From: Corynebacterium maris DSM 45190
GTDB lineage: Bacteria; Actinomycetota; Actinomycetes; Mycobacteriales; Mycobacteriaceae
Length of the DNA: 64,000 nucleotides
Direction of reading: 5' to 3'
Assembly (NCBI RefSeq): GCF_000442645.1
Contig: NC_021915.1
Coordinates: 868,001-932,000, forward strand
Positions 1 through 8,791 of this stretch are shown piece after piece. Under the pieces are notes generated by a model. It made no database searches and was not told where the DNA came from. It worked only from the letters and a program-made list of their open reading frames with translations. The translations under genes were made by a program, and so were the position numbers. Within the stretch, counting starts at the first letter, position 1, and every line of letters begins with the position of its first letter.

Positions 1-3
1 GGC

Positions 4-960
4 ATGGTTGAGACGAATGACTTTCACCCCAACGGTGTGCGGACGGTCGTTGTGCCGGCCGCGGGTATGGGGACCCGGTTCCTGCCGGCGACGAAGACGG
101 TGCCGAAGGAACTGCTGCCGGTGGTGGACACTCCGGGCATCGAATTGATCGCGGAGGAGGCGTCGGCGTTGGGGGCGTCGCGTCTGGCGGTGATCACCGC
201 TCCGTCCAAGGATGAGGTCTTGGCGCACTTCGGTGAGTTCCCGGGCCTGGTGGAAACGCTGGAGGCTCGCGGCAAGGATGAGCAGGTGGCCAAGGTCAAG
301 CGTGCCTCTGCATTGATTCAGCCGGTCGCGGTGGAGCAGGAGCGGCCGCTGGGGCTGGGGCATGCGGTCGGGCTGGCCGAGGACGCGCTCGATGAAGATG
401 AGGACGCGTTCGCCGTGATGCTGCCGGATGATCTGGTCTTGCCTGAGAATGGGCGGCCGGGTGTGCTGGAGTTGATGTGCCGGGTGCGTGAGCAATTCGG
501 CGGCAGTGTGTTGTGTGCGTTCGAGGTCGAACGCGATGAGGTGTTCAACTACGGGGTCTTCGACGTCGAGGAGATTGACGGGGCGTCCGGGTTGCCGGGT
601 GAGTTGGTCAAGTCGGTGGCCGGGATGGTGGAGAAGCCGGATCCGGCGGCGGCGCCGTCGACGTTGGTGGCCGCGGGACGGTATTTGTTGGATCGGGCGG
701 TGTTTGATGCGTTGCGCCGGATCACCCCGGGCAAGGGCGGTGAGCTGCAGCTGACGGATGCGATTGAGCTGATGATTCAGGAGGGGCATCCGGTGCACGT
801 GGTGGTGCACACGGGCAAGCGCCATGACCTGGGGAATCCGGCGGGATACATCCCGGCGAACGTGGACTTTGGTCTGCATCATCCGAAGTACGGCCCGGCG
901 TTGTATCGCGCGATCAAGCAGGTCATCGCCGACTTCGAGGCGGAGCAGGCACAAAGCTAA
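4..960 (+). CDS. galU: UTP-glucose-1-phosphate uridylyltransferase
   Basis: Cytosolic enzyme making UDP-glucose from UTP and glucose-1-phosphate, a precursor for envelope polysaccharides and trehalose. The protein is 318 aa, a usual family length. Residues 15-31 hold the nucleotidyltransferase loop (VVVPAAGMGTRFLPATK), followed by PKELLPVVD; an EKP motif lies near residue 208 and a KRHDLGNP segment near the C-terminus. The ATG lies 3 bases into the window, so its ribosome binding site cannot be judged. It is 81 bp upstream of glp on the same strand, an order shared with C. glutamicum as I recall it. Confidence 0.95.
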   Translation: MVETNDFHPNGVRTVVVPAAGMGTRFLPATKTVPKELLPVVDTPGIELIAEEASALGASRLAVITAPSKDEVLAHFGEFPGLVETLEARGKDEQVAKVKRASALIQPVAVEQERPLGLGHAVGLAEDALDEDEDAFAVMLPDDLVLPENGRPGVLELMCRVREQFGGSVLCAFEVERDEVFNYGVFDVEEIDGASGLPGELVKSVAGMVEKPDPAAAPSTLVAAGRYLLDRAVFDALRRITPGKGGELQLTDAIELMIQEGHPVHVVVHTGKRHDLGNPAGYIPANVDFGLHHPKYGPALYRAIKQVIADFEAEQAQS

Positions 961-1041
961 GTGTCATAACGCTGCCGGACACGGCCGCGGCGGTAGGCTG
1001 ACGGAGATGACATCCGGGCCGGCACAACAGGAGGTAACCAC

Positions 1042-2307
1042 GTGCGCTCCGTGGAAGAACAGTTGGCGATCGTCACCGACGCCGCGGTCACCCCTGAGCC
1101 CGTCCGTACGTCGATCACCGACGCGCTCGGACTGATGAGTGCCGAGGAAGTCCAGGCGAGCACCCCGCTGCCGGCCTTTCCACAGGCCGCCATCGACGGC
1201 TACGCGGTACGCGCCGTCGACGTCGGCGGCGAACGCGCCCTGAGCGCCGTCACCGGCCCCGACCGGCCCGCCGCGGCGCACTCCCTGCCCGTCGTGGGGG
1301 AGGTGCCCGCCGGGTCCCGTCAACGCATTCGCCTGCAGCCGCAACAGGCGGTGCGCGTCCACACCGGCGCCCCGCTGCCCACGCTGGCCGACGCCGTGCT
1401 GCCTCTCGAATGGTCCGACCGCGGACGCAAGCGCGTGACCCCGCTGCAGCCGGTGCGCTCCGGGGACTTCATGCGCCGCCGCGGCGACGACATCCAGCCC
1501 GGCGACGTCGCCGTCACCGCCGGCACCGTCCTGGGGCCGGCGCAGATTGGGCTGCTCGCCGCCGTGGGGCGCACCAAAGTGCTCGTGTACCCGACGCCAC
1601 GGGTCAGCGTCTTCAGCTTTGGCGCCGAACTGATCGACATCGACCGAGAGCCCGGCCCCGGGCAGGTCTACGACGTCGCCTCTTACGCCTTGGCAGCAGC
1701 GGCCAAGGAGGCCGGCGCCCAGGTCAGCCGGGTCGGTCTCCTCGATGGCGAACCCCGCCGCCTCCGACAGACCATCGAAGCTCAGCTGCAACGCAGCGAA
1801 ATGCTCGTCATTTCCGGCGCGGTCGGCGGTTCCGGCTCGGACCTGATCCGGTCGGTGCTCACCGAGATCGGTGAGATCGACACCACCCGGGTGGCCATGC
1901 ACCCCGGTTCCGTGCAGGGATTCGGGCTGCTGGGCGAGGAGCGCATCCCGGTGTTTCTGCTGCCGAGCAACCCGGTCTCCGCCCTGGCGGCCTTTGAAGT
2001 GTTCGTCCGTCCCGTGCTGCGATTGTCGTTGGGCAAGCGTTCCGCCAACCGCCGGGTGGTCCGCGCCCGAGCCCTCAACCACGTCACCTCGACCCCCGGC
2101 CGCCGTGGTTACGTCCGTGCCCAGCTCATGCGCGACGCCCATTCCCAGGATTACCTGGTCGAAGGCCTCGGTGGCGCGACGGGCGCACCGGCGCATCTGC
2201 TGGCCGGTCTGGCGGAGGCCAACGCCATGATCCGCATCCCCGAAGAGGTCACGGAAATCCGTCCCGGTGACGTGGTCGACGTGCTCTTCTTGGCGCAGCG
2301 ATCTTGA
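1042..2307 (+). CDS. glp: Gephyrin-like MoeA-family protein Glp (cell division factor)
   Basis: MoeA/gephyrin-fold protein of 421 aa. It starts at a GTG preceded by AGGAGGT with ideal spacing. MoeA domains are recognisable: AIDGYAVRA near residue 50, HTGAPLP near 107 and PSNPVSALAAFEVFVRP near 312. The canonical MoeA GGVSxGxxD loop is replaced by SGAVGGSGSD, which argues against a standard molybdenum-insertion role. Established knowledge: in C. glutamicum the paralogue Glp binds SepF and the membrane receptor GlpR to coordinate the divisome with polar growth. A glpR-like gene lies two genes downstream, which supports this call over plain moeA. Other Moco genes are absent nearby. Confidence 0.85.
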   Translation: MRSVEEQLAIVTDAAVTPEPVRTSITDALGLMSAEEVQASTPLPAFPQAAIDGYAVRAVDVGGERALSAVTGPDRPAAAHSLPVVGEVPAGSRQRIRLQPQQAVRVHTGAPLPTLADAVLPLEWSDRGRKRVTPLQPVRSGDFMRRRGDDIQPGDVAVTAGTVLGPAQIGLLAAVGRTKVLVYPTPRVSVFSFGAELIDIDREPGPGQVYDVASYALAAAAKEAGAQVSRVGLLDGEPRRLRQTIEAQLQRSEMLVISGAVGGSGSDLIRSVLTEIGEIDTTRVAMHPGSVQGFGLLGEERIPVFLLPSNPVSALAAFEVFVRPVLRLSLGKRSANRRVVRARALNHVTSTPGRRGYVRAQLMRDAHSQDYLVEGLGGATGAPAHLLAGLAEANAMIRIPEEVTEIRPGDVVDVLFLAQRS

Positions 2308-2321
2308 CGGGGGGTCTGACT

Positions 2322-3017
2322 GTGCTCATGGATCCCTTCGGACTCGCGGCCGCCCGCTTCGACAAGCCCGCCACCGGCCCCCGCGACCCGGTGCACCCGG
2401 GGTGGCCGGAATCCACCCCGACCGTGCGGTTGACCACCGGTGAAAAAATGCGGTTACGCCCGCTGACCAACCGCGACGGCGCAGACTGGGCCGAGATCCG
2501 CCTCCTGGACGAACAGTGGCTGCGCCCCGTGGAACCCACCACCGCCGACACCTGGCAGGAAGCACATTCCTCCACTTCCTGGCGCAACACCTTCTCCTAC
2601 CTGCGAGGATTGGCGTCGCGTGGCGTCGCGATCCCGCTGGTCATCGAGATCGACGGCGCATTCGCCGGGCAGACGACCATCGGCAACATCCAGCACGGAG
2701 CCGTCTCGGAGGCGTGGATCGGCTACTGGGTGCATTCGGCCCACATGGGGAAGGGGGTGGCCACCGCGGCGTGCGCGCTGGGCACCGACCACGCTTTCTC
2801 CCGCATCGGGCTGCACCGGGTGACCGCCACCTACCTGCCGTCGAACCCTGCGTCGGGGAAAGTGCTGGTGACGGCCGGATTCAGGGAAGAAGGCCTCCTG
2901 CGCCGGAACCTGCACATCGACGGCGAATGGCGGGACCATCACTTCGTCGCGCAGAACGCGGAGGACCACCCGGACACGTGCGTTGCGCGTCTGCGCCGGG
3001 CCGGTCGGCTACTCTAG
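2322..3017 (+). CDS. rimJ: RimJ/RimL-type GNAT N-acetyltransferase
   Basis: GNAT acetyltransferase of about 231 aa, probably acting on protein N-termini as RimJ does. The acetyl-CoA loop is HMGKGVATAACALG, followed by the RimJ-like LHRVTATYLPSNPASGKVL and a C-terminal GEWRDHHFVAQ. Three starts are possible: TTG at 2304 overlapping the glp stop, GTG at 2322 and ATG at 2328. I prefer 2322 because GGGGGG lies 7 bases upstream. It sits inside the glp-glpR operon, so it is probably co-transcribed; its own substrate is not shown by the sequence. Confidence 0.8.
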   Translation: MLMDPFGLAAARFDKPATGPRDPVHPGWPESTPTVRLTTGEKMRLRPLTNRDGADWAEIRLLDEQWLRPVEPTTADTWQEAHSSTSWRNTFSYLRGLASRGVAIPLVIEIDGAFAGQTTIGNIQHGAVSEAWIGYWVHSAHMGKGVATAACALGTDHAFSRIGLHRVTATYLPSNPASGKVLVTAGFREEGLLRRNLHIDGEWRDHHFVAQNAEDHPDTCVARLRRAGRLL

Positions 3018-3116
3018 GTCACAATGCACGGCGTGGCAGGCCAGGCGTGCCTGGCCAGCGAATTACGCTTGTTGTGACCGACTGGTTCTCGAACGACGAA
3101 AGGTAGGCGACGGGGT

Positions 3117-4226
3117 ATGTCCGATGGTTTGATGATCATCCTGGTCATCGTGGTGTGGCTCTTTGTCCTCGCACCGCTGCTGCTGCGTGGTCAGCGACCG
3201 ATCAACAAAACCGGCGAAGCTTTCGACGACACCCGCGTCGTCTATGAGGGCGGAAGCGGCGACATCCCCGCCCGCCGTCACCCCCGGGTGTTGCCGAAAG
3301 ACGTCCGCTCCCGCGCCGACGAAGACGAGGAAGATTATGAACTCGTCGAGGCGCTCGCCGAGGAGGACGCCGACGTCCTCATCGACGAGCGCCGTGCTCC
3401 GCTGATCGAAGATCCGGTGGAAGAGCCCGTCGTCGAAGAACGACGTGAGGAGATCGTCGACGGCGAAGTGGTCGACGAGCCCGTGGCCGAACTTCCGCAG
3501 GGCGGATCCACCGCCTACTCCGCGCTGGAACAGGCCGAGGAGGTCACCGCACCCCTGGCAGACAGCGACGTCTATGAACACGATGACACGTACGTCACCG
3601 CCGCAGACTATCTGCATCCCGCCACTCGGACGCTTGCGGAGCCCGCGCCGGTACCGGAGACCGCTGAGGTTGAACCTGCTCTTGTCGGCGACGCCGCTCA
3701 CGAGGAGGACGAGGAGCTGCTCGTCGAGGACATCGACTTGACCGACGAGGACTTGGCTTTCGCCAAGCGCCGCGCCGGCCGTGGCGGATGGGATCCGGAG
3801 TCCGATCAGAGATACTCCGTCGACCGCTACCAGCGCCGCCGCCGCACTCTGGCGGGTCTGCTCGCCGCGGTGGCCGTGACCCTGGTGTTGAGCATCGTCG
3901 TCGGCGGGTGGGCATGGATCACGGTCCTGCTCACTGGCGCGTTGACCGCCGTCTACCTGGTCGCCCTGCGTAAGCAGGTGCAGGAGGAGAAGGCACTGCG
4001 CGCCCGCCGGATCCGGCAACTGCGGCGCGCCCGCATGGGGGTGCGCCGGGCTGACGACGCCGAGGGCGGCGTCCCCCGCGAACTGCGCCGGCCCGGGGCG
4101 GTGGTCGTGGAACTCGACGACGAAAGCCCGGACTTCGACTACCTCGGCGTCACCGAGGCGTCCTTTGAGCCGACGACGCTGCGCCCGGTGCGTGGCGGGA
4201 ATTTCAACGGTCGTCGCGCCGGATAG
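3117..4226 (+). CDS. glpR: Glp receptor GlpR, polytopic membrane protein
   Basis: Protein of 369 aa with one membrane segment at residues 5-22, a long acidic low-complexity cytoplasmic stretch (about 40-220, rich in E, D and V) and two close membrane segments around 243-263 and 265-285, then a basic tail (RARRIRQLRRARMG). This layout and its place in the glp operon match the C. glutamicum Glp receptor, which binds Glp and links it to the divisome and to the Wag31 pole protein. The acidic region is the likely interaction surface (inference). The ATG has a weak Shine-Dalgarno. A hairpin and tRNA-Ala follow. Confidence 0.85.
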   Translation: MSDGLMIILVIVVWLFVLAPLLLRGQRPINKTGEAFDDTRVVYEGGSGDIPARRHPRVLPKDVRSRADEDEEDYELVEALAEEDADVLIDERRAPLIEDPVEEPVVEERREEIVDGEVVDEPVAELPQGGSTAYSALEQAEEVTAPLADSDVYEHDDTYVTAADYLHPATRTLAEPAPVPETAEVEPALVGDAAHEEDEELLVEDIDLTDEDLAFAKRRAGRGGWDPESDQRYSVDRYQRRRRTLAGLLAAVAVTLVLSIVVGGWAWITVLLTGALTAVYLVALRKQVQEEKALRARRIRQLRRARMGVRRADDAEGGVPRELRRPGAVVVELDDESPDFDYLGVTEASFEPTTLRPVRGGNFNGRRAG

Positions 4227-4280
4227 GTTGAATATTTATGGTTGTCCGCCGGCCTGGTCGGTAAGTAAACTGACCAGTCA

Positions 4281-4295
4281 GCGGGGCAACCCCGC
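4281..4295. terminator. Short GC hairpin between glpR and tRNA-Ala
   Basis: GCGGGG-caa-CCCCGC, a perfect 6-bp stem three bases upstream of the tRNA 5' end, preceded by the palindrome CTGACCAGTCAG (4270-4281). It may terminate glpR, or stop tag transcripts that read antisense through the tRNA. There is no strong T run on either side. Confidence 0.35.
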
Positions 4296-4298
4296 TTC

Positions 4299-4374
4299 GG
4301 GGGCGTAGCTCAGTTGGTAGAGCGTCGCGTTCGCAACGCGAAGGTCAGGGGTTCGATTCCCCTCGTCTCCACCA
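4299..4374 (+). tRNA. tRNA-Ala (anticodon CGC)
   Basis: The cloverleaf is complete: acceptor GGGGGCG/CGTCTCC with G-U wobbles, D stem GCTC/GAGC, anticodon stem TCGCG/CGCGA around the loop TTCGCAA, T arm AGGGG-TTCGATT-CCCCT, discriminator A and encoded CCA (4372-4374). The third acceptor pair is G3-U70, the alanine identity element, which confirms the assignment. It reads codon GCG. The 3' part overlaps the end of tag on the opposite strand. Confidence 0.97.
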
Positions 4375-4968
4375 CACTCCCGACGATCCGCGCCGGTGAG
4401 AGCCGATGAGATGGGTGTCCACGACGCCGATCGATTCCATGAGGGCGAACATCGTGGTCGGGCCGACGAACACGAAACCTTCCTTCTTCAGGGCCTGGGC
4501 CAGGGCGACGGATTCGGGGGAGGTGGTGGGCACCTCGGCCATGGTGCGTGGCTCCGGCGTCTCCTCCGGCTGGAAGGACCAGATGAAGTCGGCGAGGCCT
4601 GCCTTGTCCCGCAGTGCGACGGTGGCACGCGCGTTGGTGATCGCGGCGAGGATCTTCCGGCGGTTGCGGATGATGCGGGCGTCGGCAAGCAGTCTGTCGA
4701 CGTCGGCGTCGTCGAATGCGGCGACGACCTCCGGGTCGAAGTCCGCGAAGGTCTCGCGGAAGGCCGGGCGTTTGCGCAGCACCGTCGCCCAGGACAGGCC
4801 AGACTGAAAGCCTTCGAGGGTGACGCGCTCGTAGAGCCCGTGCTCGTCGCGCACGGGCATGCCCCATTCGACGTCGTAGTAGTCGCGCAGCAGGTCGCTG
4901 GCCTCTGCCCAGGGCGGGCGGGCGAGCCCGTCGGCGCCGATGATCAATCCGTTTTCAGTGGTCTCCAT
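4345..4968 (-). CDS. tag: DNA-3-methyladenine glycosylase I
   Basis: Base-excision repair glycosylase that removes 3-methyladenine from alkylated DNA. The 207-aa product has the Tag features: DYYDVEWGMPVRDEHGLYE near residue 30, LEGFQSGLSWATVLRKRPAF near 51 and FVGPTTMFALMESIG near 170. The family usually ends with a C-terminal His/Cys zinc site; here only DTHLIGSHRR is seen before the frame enters the antisense of tRNA-Ala. The last ten codons (GVWWRRGESNP) are therefore tRNA-derived, and the stop codon (4345-4347) lies inside the tRNA. The ATG is at 4968. Function is likely intact because the core is complete. Confidence 0.88.
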   Translation of the reverse strand: METTENGLIIGADGLARPPWAEASDLLRDYYDVEWGMPVRDEHGLYERVTLEGFQSGLSWATVLRKRPAFRETFADFDPEVVAAFDDADVDRLLADARIIRNRRKILAAITNARATVALRDKAGLADFIWSFQPEETPEPRTMAEVPTTSPESVALAQALKKEGFVFVGPTTMFALMESIGVVDTHLIGSHRRGSSGVWWRRGESNP

Positions 4969-5052
4969 ACTCTGTTAGACGGTACTGGAACGGCTCAGGT
5001 TCCCGTTTCGTCGTGAACGCTTTCGGGGTCGATCCGTTGTAGTCTGATCATC

Positions 5053-5460
5053 ATGGATAGGCCCGTGGTCAGAGATGCAGCGCTGCTGTTCCTGCGTGTC
5101 GTGCTCGGCGTGGCGTTCATCGCCCACGGCTGGGACCGCTGGTTCCTGAGCGGGATCGTCGAAACCACCGGGCAATTTTCCGCCTGGGGAGTGCCGCAGC
5201 CGCGCTTGTCCGCGTACCTGACCGCCACGGCGGAATTGCTGGGCGGCGCCCTGCTCGCGCTGGGGCTGCTGACCACCCTGACGGCCGGGGCGCTGACGCT
5301 GTTGGTCGTCGCCGCGCTGTATTTCGTGCATCTGGGCAACGGCTTCTTCGTCGCGCAGGGCGGGGTGGAGTACCCCCTCGTGGTCATCGCGGCGTTGGTG
5401 ATGATCGTGGTCTTCGGCTCCGGCCGGGCTAGTATCGACGGGGTGTTGCAGCGTGATTGA
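5053..5460 (+). CDS. DoxX-family integral membrane protein
   Basis: 135-aa protein with about four hydrophobic segments and the DoxX signature RVVLGVAFIAHGWDRWF near the N-terminus, followed by a TAELLGGALLALGL helix. DoxX-type proteins are small quinone-associated or redox-related membrane proteins; the exact role of this one is unknown. The start is ATG at 5053. The stop overlaps the GTG start of the downstream zf-HC2 gene by 8 bp, so the two are translationally coupled. Confidence 0.8.
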   Translation: MDRPVVRDAALLFLRVVLGVAFIAHGWDRWFLSGIVETTGQFSAWGVPQPRLSAYLTATAELLGGALLALGLLTTLTAGALTLLVVAALYFVHLGNGFFVAQGGVEYPLVVIAALVMIVVFGSGRASIDGVLQRD

Positions 5461-6154
5461 TCATGATGAGGTGCAGGCGGCCCTGTCGGCGCGCCTTGAC
5501 GGGGAGCCCTCGGGGCTCGACGAAGACGTCGTGGACGCACACGTCGCGGGCTGCGAGGTGTGTTCCAAATTTTGGGAGGAGTCGCTGGCCTTGTCGCGGC
5601 GGCTGAATTTCGTGGAGTCCTCCGGCGTCGGCATGAGCCCGCCGAAGGACCTCTCCGAGATCATCATCGCCGGGGTGGAGCCGGAGTGGCGCAAGCGCTC
5701 CGCCAACCGCCTGGTGTCGTTGACCGTCGCCCGTGTCCTCGCGACGCTGCTCGCGGTCGGGCTGGTGGCCTGGGCGATAGTGCTGGTGCTGGAAACCGGC
5801 GGGCTGATGCAGGTCAGCAGCGACGGACAGGTGCTCTCCCCGGAGGCGCAGCCGGAGGTGGCGGCCCTGCGCATCGAAGGCGCGGCGGTACGCCTGGCGT
5901 TGGCGGTCGGCCTGGGGCTGGCGGCCTGGCAGCCGAAGATGGCGGGAGGAATGGCGCCGGTGGTGGCCACGCTGTGGGCGTTTCTCACCGGCTTCGCCGT
6001 ACGCGACATCGTGCTGGGGGCGACGTCGCTGGCCCAGATCGCACAGCTGGGCGGACTCGCCCTGGTCGCCGTCGTGCTCGTCTGGCTGTGGGGCGCCGGC
6101 CGCGGACTGAACCCCGGTCAGCTGTGGCGCTCACTGAGCGCCCGGCCCAATTAG
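5453..6154 (+). CDS. zf-HC2 domain membrane protein (anti-sigma-like)
   Basis: 233-aa protein. Residues 1-45 form a putative zinc-finger/anti-sigma fold with an H-x3-C-x2-C motif (DAHVAGCEVCSKFW), followed by a linker and four or more hydrophobic segments from about residue 95 to 225. The N-terminal domain resembles the zinc anti-sigma domain, but no sigma-factor gene lies next to it, so anti-sigma activity is only possible. It starts at GTG inside the end of the doxX-like gene and is presumably co-expressed with it. Confidence 0.72.
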   Translation: MIDHDEVQAALSARLDGEPSGLDEDVVDAHVAGCEVCSKFWEESLALSRRLNFVESSGVGMSPPKDLSEIIIAGVEPEWRKRSANRLVSLTVARVLATLLAVGLVAWAIVLVLETGGLMQVSSDGQVLSPEAQPEVAALRIEGAAVRLALAVGLGLAAWQPKMAGGMAPVVATLWAFLTGFAVRDIVLGATSLAQIAQLGGLALVAVVLVWLWGAGRGLNPGQLWRSLSARPN

Positions 6155-6164
6155 GGGCGGGCTT

Positions 6165-7733
6165 TTAAGTCCAGCTGGGCAGCCACATCAACTCGTGGTA
6201 AATGGACTCCGGTATCAGATATCCGTAGAGGATCGGGGAGAAGTAGGCGAACATCGCCACCACCAACGAAAGATAGACGATCACGGCGACGGTGCCCCAG
6301 GTGATGTCTCCGCCGGCCAGGCGGCGCACCCACCGCCACCGCACCGGCTTCCCGGACGCCACGAGCTGGCCCAGCGCCAGGGCGAGCAGGCAGATGGTGA
6401 ACGGCACCAACGCCGTGGCGTAGAAGAAGTACATCTGGCGGTCGTAGGCCACCAGCCACGGCACAAAGCCGGCGGCGAAACCGATGATCGGGATGAGGAA
6501 GCGGCGGTCCCGGCGGATCAGCAGGCACCACAGCCCCCACGCCAGGGCGGGCACGGTCAGCCACCAGATGGCCGGGGTGCCGAAGAGGTAGATCATCGAC
6601 GAGCACGTCGTCTCCCCGCAGTCCACGCCGGTGGAGGAGTAGTAGAGGATCGGCCGCGCCGCCACGAGCCAGGCCCACGGCTTCGACTCCCACGGATGGG
6701 AGTGGCCGCCGGAGGTGGTCAGGTCCCCGTGGAAGTCGAGCACGGAGAAATGATAGTAAAACCAGCCGGCCAGGGCGTCGGGAAGCAGCTGCAGGACAGA
6801 GTCTTCGGCGATGGAGCCGTCGACGGCCGCATGCCGGTAGACGGAGGTCTCGGAGGCGAACCACGCGCGCCAGGAGTACAGGTAGAGTGCGGCGGGCAGC
6901 GCCACCAACGACGCCAGCGCCGGCAGCGTGTCGCGCACCAGCGCGCCGGCGACGTAGCGGCGCACGCCATAACGTTTGCGCAGCGCGAGATCCATGAACA
7001 CGCTCATCAGCCCGAAGAAGGCGATGTAGTACAGGCCCGACCATTTCACGGCCAGCGCGCAGCCCAGCGCGACGCCGGCGGCGAAACGCCACCACCGGAA
7101 CCCCAGCCGCGGGCCGAAGGGCGAGTCGCCCATCGCCCCGGAGATGAAGGCCGCGTGAAAGCGTGCGCGGACCTGCTCGTGGTCGCGGGCCAGGGCCCAG
7201 GCGGCGGCGACGATGAAGAACACCTGGAACATGTCCAGCATGCCGAACTTCGCCGAGACCAGCAGCACCCCGTCGAACACGGCGATCACCCCGGCGAACG
7301 CGGCCACCTGCCAGGACTGCGAGAGGCGTCGCGCCAGCGCCATGATCAGCACCACCGTGGCGACGCCGAAAAGTGCGACGGACACTCGCCACCCCAGCGG
7401 GGTATATCCGAAGAGCATCTCGCCGAAGGCGATCAGCTGCTTACCCAGCGGCGGGTGCACCACCAGCCCGTACCCGGGGTTGGCCTCGACGCCGCCGAGG
7501 AAAGGGTTGAACCAGGAGCGCACCATGTCCCAGGCCTGTGGCACATAGTGCTTCTCGTCGAAGACGGGGGTGCCCTGCACGCTCGCCGAGGTCAGGCCCA
7601 CAAAACGAGTCAGGAAAGCAAGGGCGGCGATCACCAGGGTGCTGTAGGTGTCGGCGCGGGTCCAGCGATAGCGCGTCGGAGCAGGCGGGGTGACCGGCGG
7701 CGGGGACGGCCGCGTACTCGTGGCGGTGTTCAC
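6165..7733 (-). CDS. pmt: Dolichyl/polyprenyl-phosphate-mannose protein mannosyltransferase
   Basis: 522-aa polytopic GT39 enzyme that transfers mannose from polyprenyl-phosphate-mannose to Ser/Thr of exported proteins. The first extracytoplasmic loop holds the catalytic acidic pair (TPVFDEKHYVPQAWDMV, residues about 55-71), and the second conserved region has HPPLGKQLIAFGEMLFG. About ten hydrophobic segments follow, with a large loop (DSVLQLLPDALAGWFYYH to SHPWESKPWAW) in the middle. It is a single-gene unit divergent from rsmI, as in other corynebacteria. Confidence 0.93.
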   Translation of the reverse strand: MNTATSTRPSPPPVTPPAPTRYRWTRADTYSTLVIAALAFLTRFVGLTSASVQGTPVFDEKHYVPQAWDMVRSWFNPFLGGVEANPGYGLVVHPPLGKQLIAFGEMLFGYTPLGWRVSVALFGVATVVLIMALARRLSQSWQVAAFAGVIAVFDGVLLVSAKFGMLDMFQVFFIVAAAWALARDHEQVRARFHAAFISGAMGDSPFGPRLGFRWWRFAAGVALGCALAVKWSGLYYIAFFGLMSVFMDLALRKRYGVRRYVAGALVRDTLPALASLVALPAALYLYSWRAWFASETSVYRHAAVDGSIAEDSVLQLLPDALAGWFYYHFSVLDFHGDLTTSGGHSHPWESKPWAWLVAARPILYYSSTGVDCGETTCSSMIYLFGTPAIWWLTVPALAWGLWCLLIRRDRRFLIPIIGFAAGFVPWLVAYDRQMYFFYATALVPFTICLLALALGQLVASGKPVRWRWVRRLAGGDITWGTVAVIVYLSLVVAMFAYFSPILYGYLIPESIYHELMWLPSWT

Positions 7734-7786
7734 CCGGGACAGTCTAGGCCACCCGCCCCTCAGTGAACGGCAGGCAGGGGTGTGGA

Positions 7787-8674
7787 ATGCTGGACGGCAT
7801 GAGCGCCACCCACGACACCAACCCGCCCCTGGATCTCGACCCGTTGCCGCGCGGGGTGATTCTGGCCGCCACCCCGTTGGGCAACGTCGGCGACGCCTCG
7901 CCGCGTCTGCGGCACGCGTTGGCCACCGCGGACGTCGTGGCCGCCGAGGACACGCGCCGGGTGCGTAACTTGGCGACGGCGCTGGGCGTGGAGATCCGCG
8001 GGAAAGTGGTGTCCAACTTCGACCACAACGAGGCCGCCCGCAGCGAGGGGCTGCTGGAGTCGGCGCGCTCCGGCAGCGTCGTGGTGGTCACCGACGCGGG
8101 CATGCCGCTGGTGTCGGATCCGGGCCACTCGTTGGTCGACGCCGCGCATGAGGCGGGGGTGTCCGTCACGTGCATCCCGGGGCCGTCGGCGGTGCCGACG
8201 GCGTTGGCGTTGTCGGGGTTGAATGTGGGGCACTTCATTTTCGACGGCTTCGCGCCCCGCAAGGCGGGTGCACGCCGTACGTGGCTGGAGAGCCTGCGGG
8301 CGGAGAAGCGGGCGGTGTGTTTCTTCGAGTCCCCGCACCGGGTACACGAAACGCTCCTCGAGGCGGCCGAGATTCTGGGGGACTCCCGTCGGGCGGCGGT
8401 GTGTCGCGAACTGACCAAGACCTACGAAGAGGTCCGTCGCGGGACGCTGCCGGAATTGGCGGAATGGGCCGCCGGGGGAGTCAAAGGTGAGGTCACCGTC
8501 GTGCTGGAGGGCGGGGCAGGGGAGGCCGCGGAGCCGGAGGAGCTGGTTCCCGCCGTCGAGAAACAGGTGGCTGACGGGGTGCGGCTGAAGGACGCCTGCA
8601 AGGCGGTGGCGGGCAGATACGGGGTTTCGAACCGGGAATTGTATGAGGCGGTGCTTATGGCTCGAGGCAGGTGA
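7787..8674 (+). CDS. rsmI: 16S rRNA (cytidine1402-2'-O)-methyltransferase
   Basis: SAM-dependent tetrapyrrole-methylase-fold enzyme that 2'-O-methylates C1402 of 16S rRNA. Typical segments are ILAATPLGNVGDASPRLRHAL, AAEDTRRVRNL, VSNFDHNEA, VVTDAGMPLVSDPG and GPSAVPTALALSG, then the C-terminal KGEVTVVLEG. The start is uncertain between ATG 7787 (MLDGMSA, after CAGGGGTG) and ATG 7799 (MSATHD). Divergent from pmt with a short intergenic region that must hold both promoters. Confidence 0.92.
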   Translation: MLDGMSATHDTNPPLDLDPLPRGVILAATPLGNVGDASPRLRHALATADVVAAEDTRRVRNLATALGVEIRGKVVSNFDHNEAARSEGLLESARSGSVVVVTDAGMPLVSDPGHSLVDAAHEAGVSVTCIPGPSAVPTALALSGLNVGHFIFDGFAPRKAGARRTWLESLRAEKRAVCFFESPHRVHETLLEAAEILGDSRRAAVCRELTKTYEEVRRGTLPELAEWAAGGVKGEVTVVLEGGAGEAAEPEELVPAVEKQVADGVRLKDACKAVAGRYGVSNRELYEAVLMARGR

Positions 8675-8738
8675 GGGGATCGTTATTATTCCGTGACCTA
8701 ACTGGGTGTACAGTCGGAGCCACCTGGAAAAACATTGG

Positions 8739-8757
8739 ATAACAATTGGGTAAATCG
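8739..8757 (+). promoter_or_regulatory. MtrA-box-like direct repeat upstream of the BCCT gene
   Basis: ATAACAAT-TGG-GTAAATCG fits the loose MtrA pattern known in C. glutamicum (two RTAACANN units 3 bp apart). MtrAB controls osmolyte carriers there, so an MtrA site before a BCCT gene makes sense. The motif is degenerate and could arise by chance. Confidence 0.4.
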
Positions 8758-8791
8758 CCAGTTGGCGTTTGTGCCCGTCAGTGAAGTGCCA

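Noticed and set aside
1042..2307. Plain moeA of molybdenum cofactor synthesis
   Set aside because: Key loop altered, no Moco genes nearby and glpR in the same operon favour Glp.
5453..6154. Anti-sigma factor of an ECF pair
   Set aside because: The zinc-finger fold fits, but no sigma-factor gene lies in the neighbourhood.
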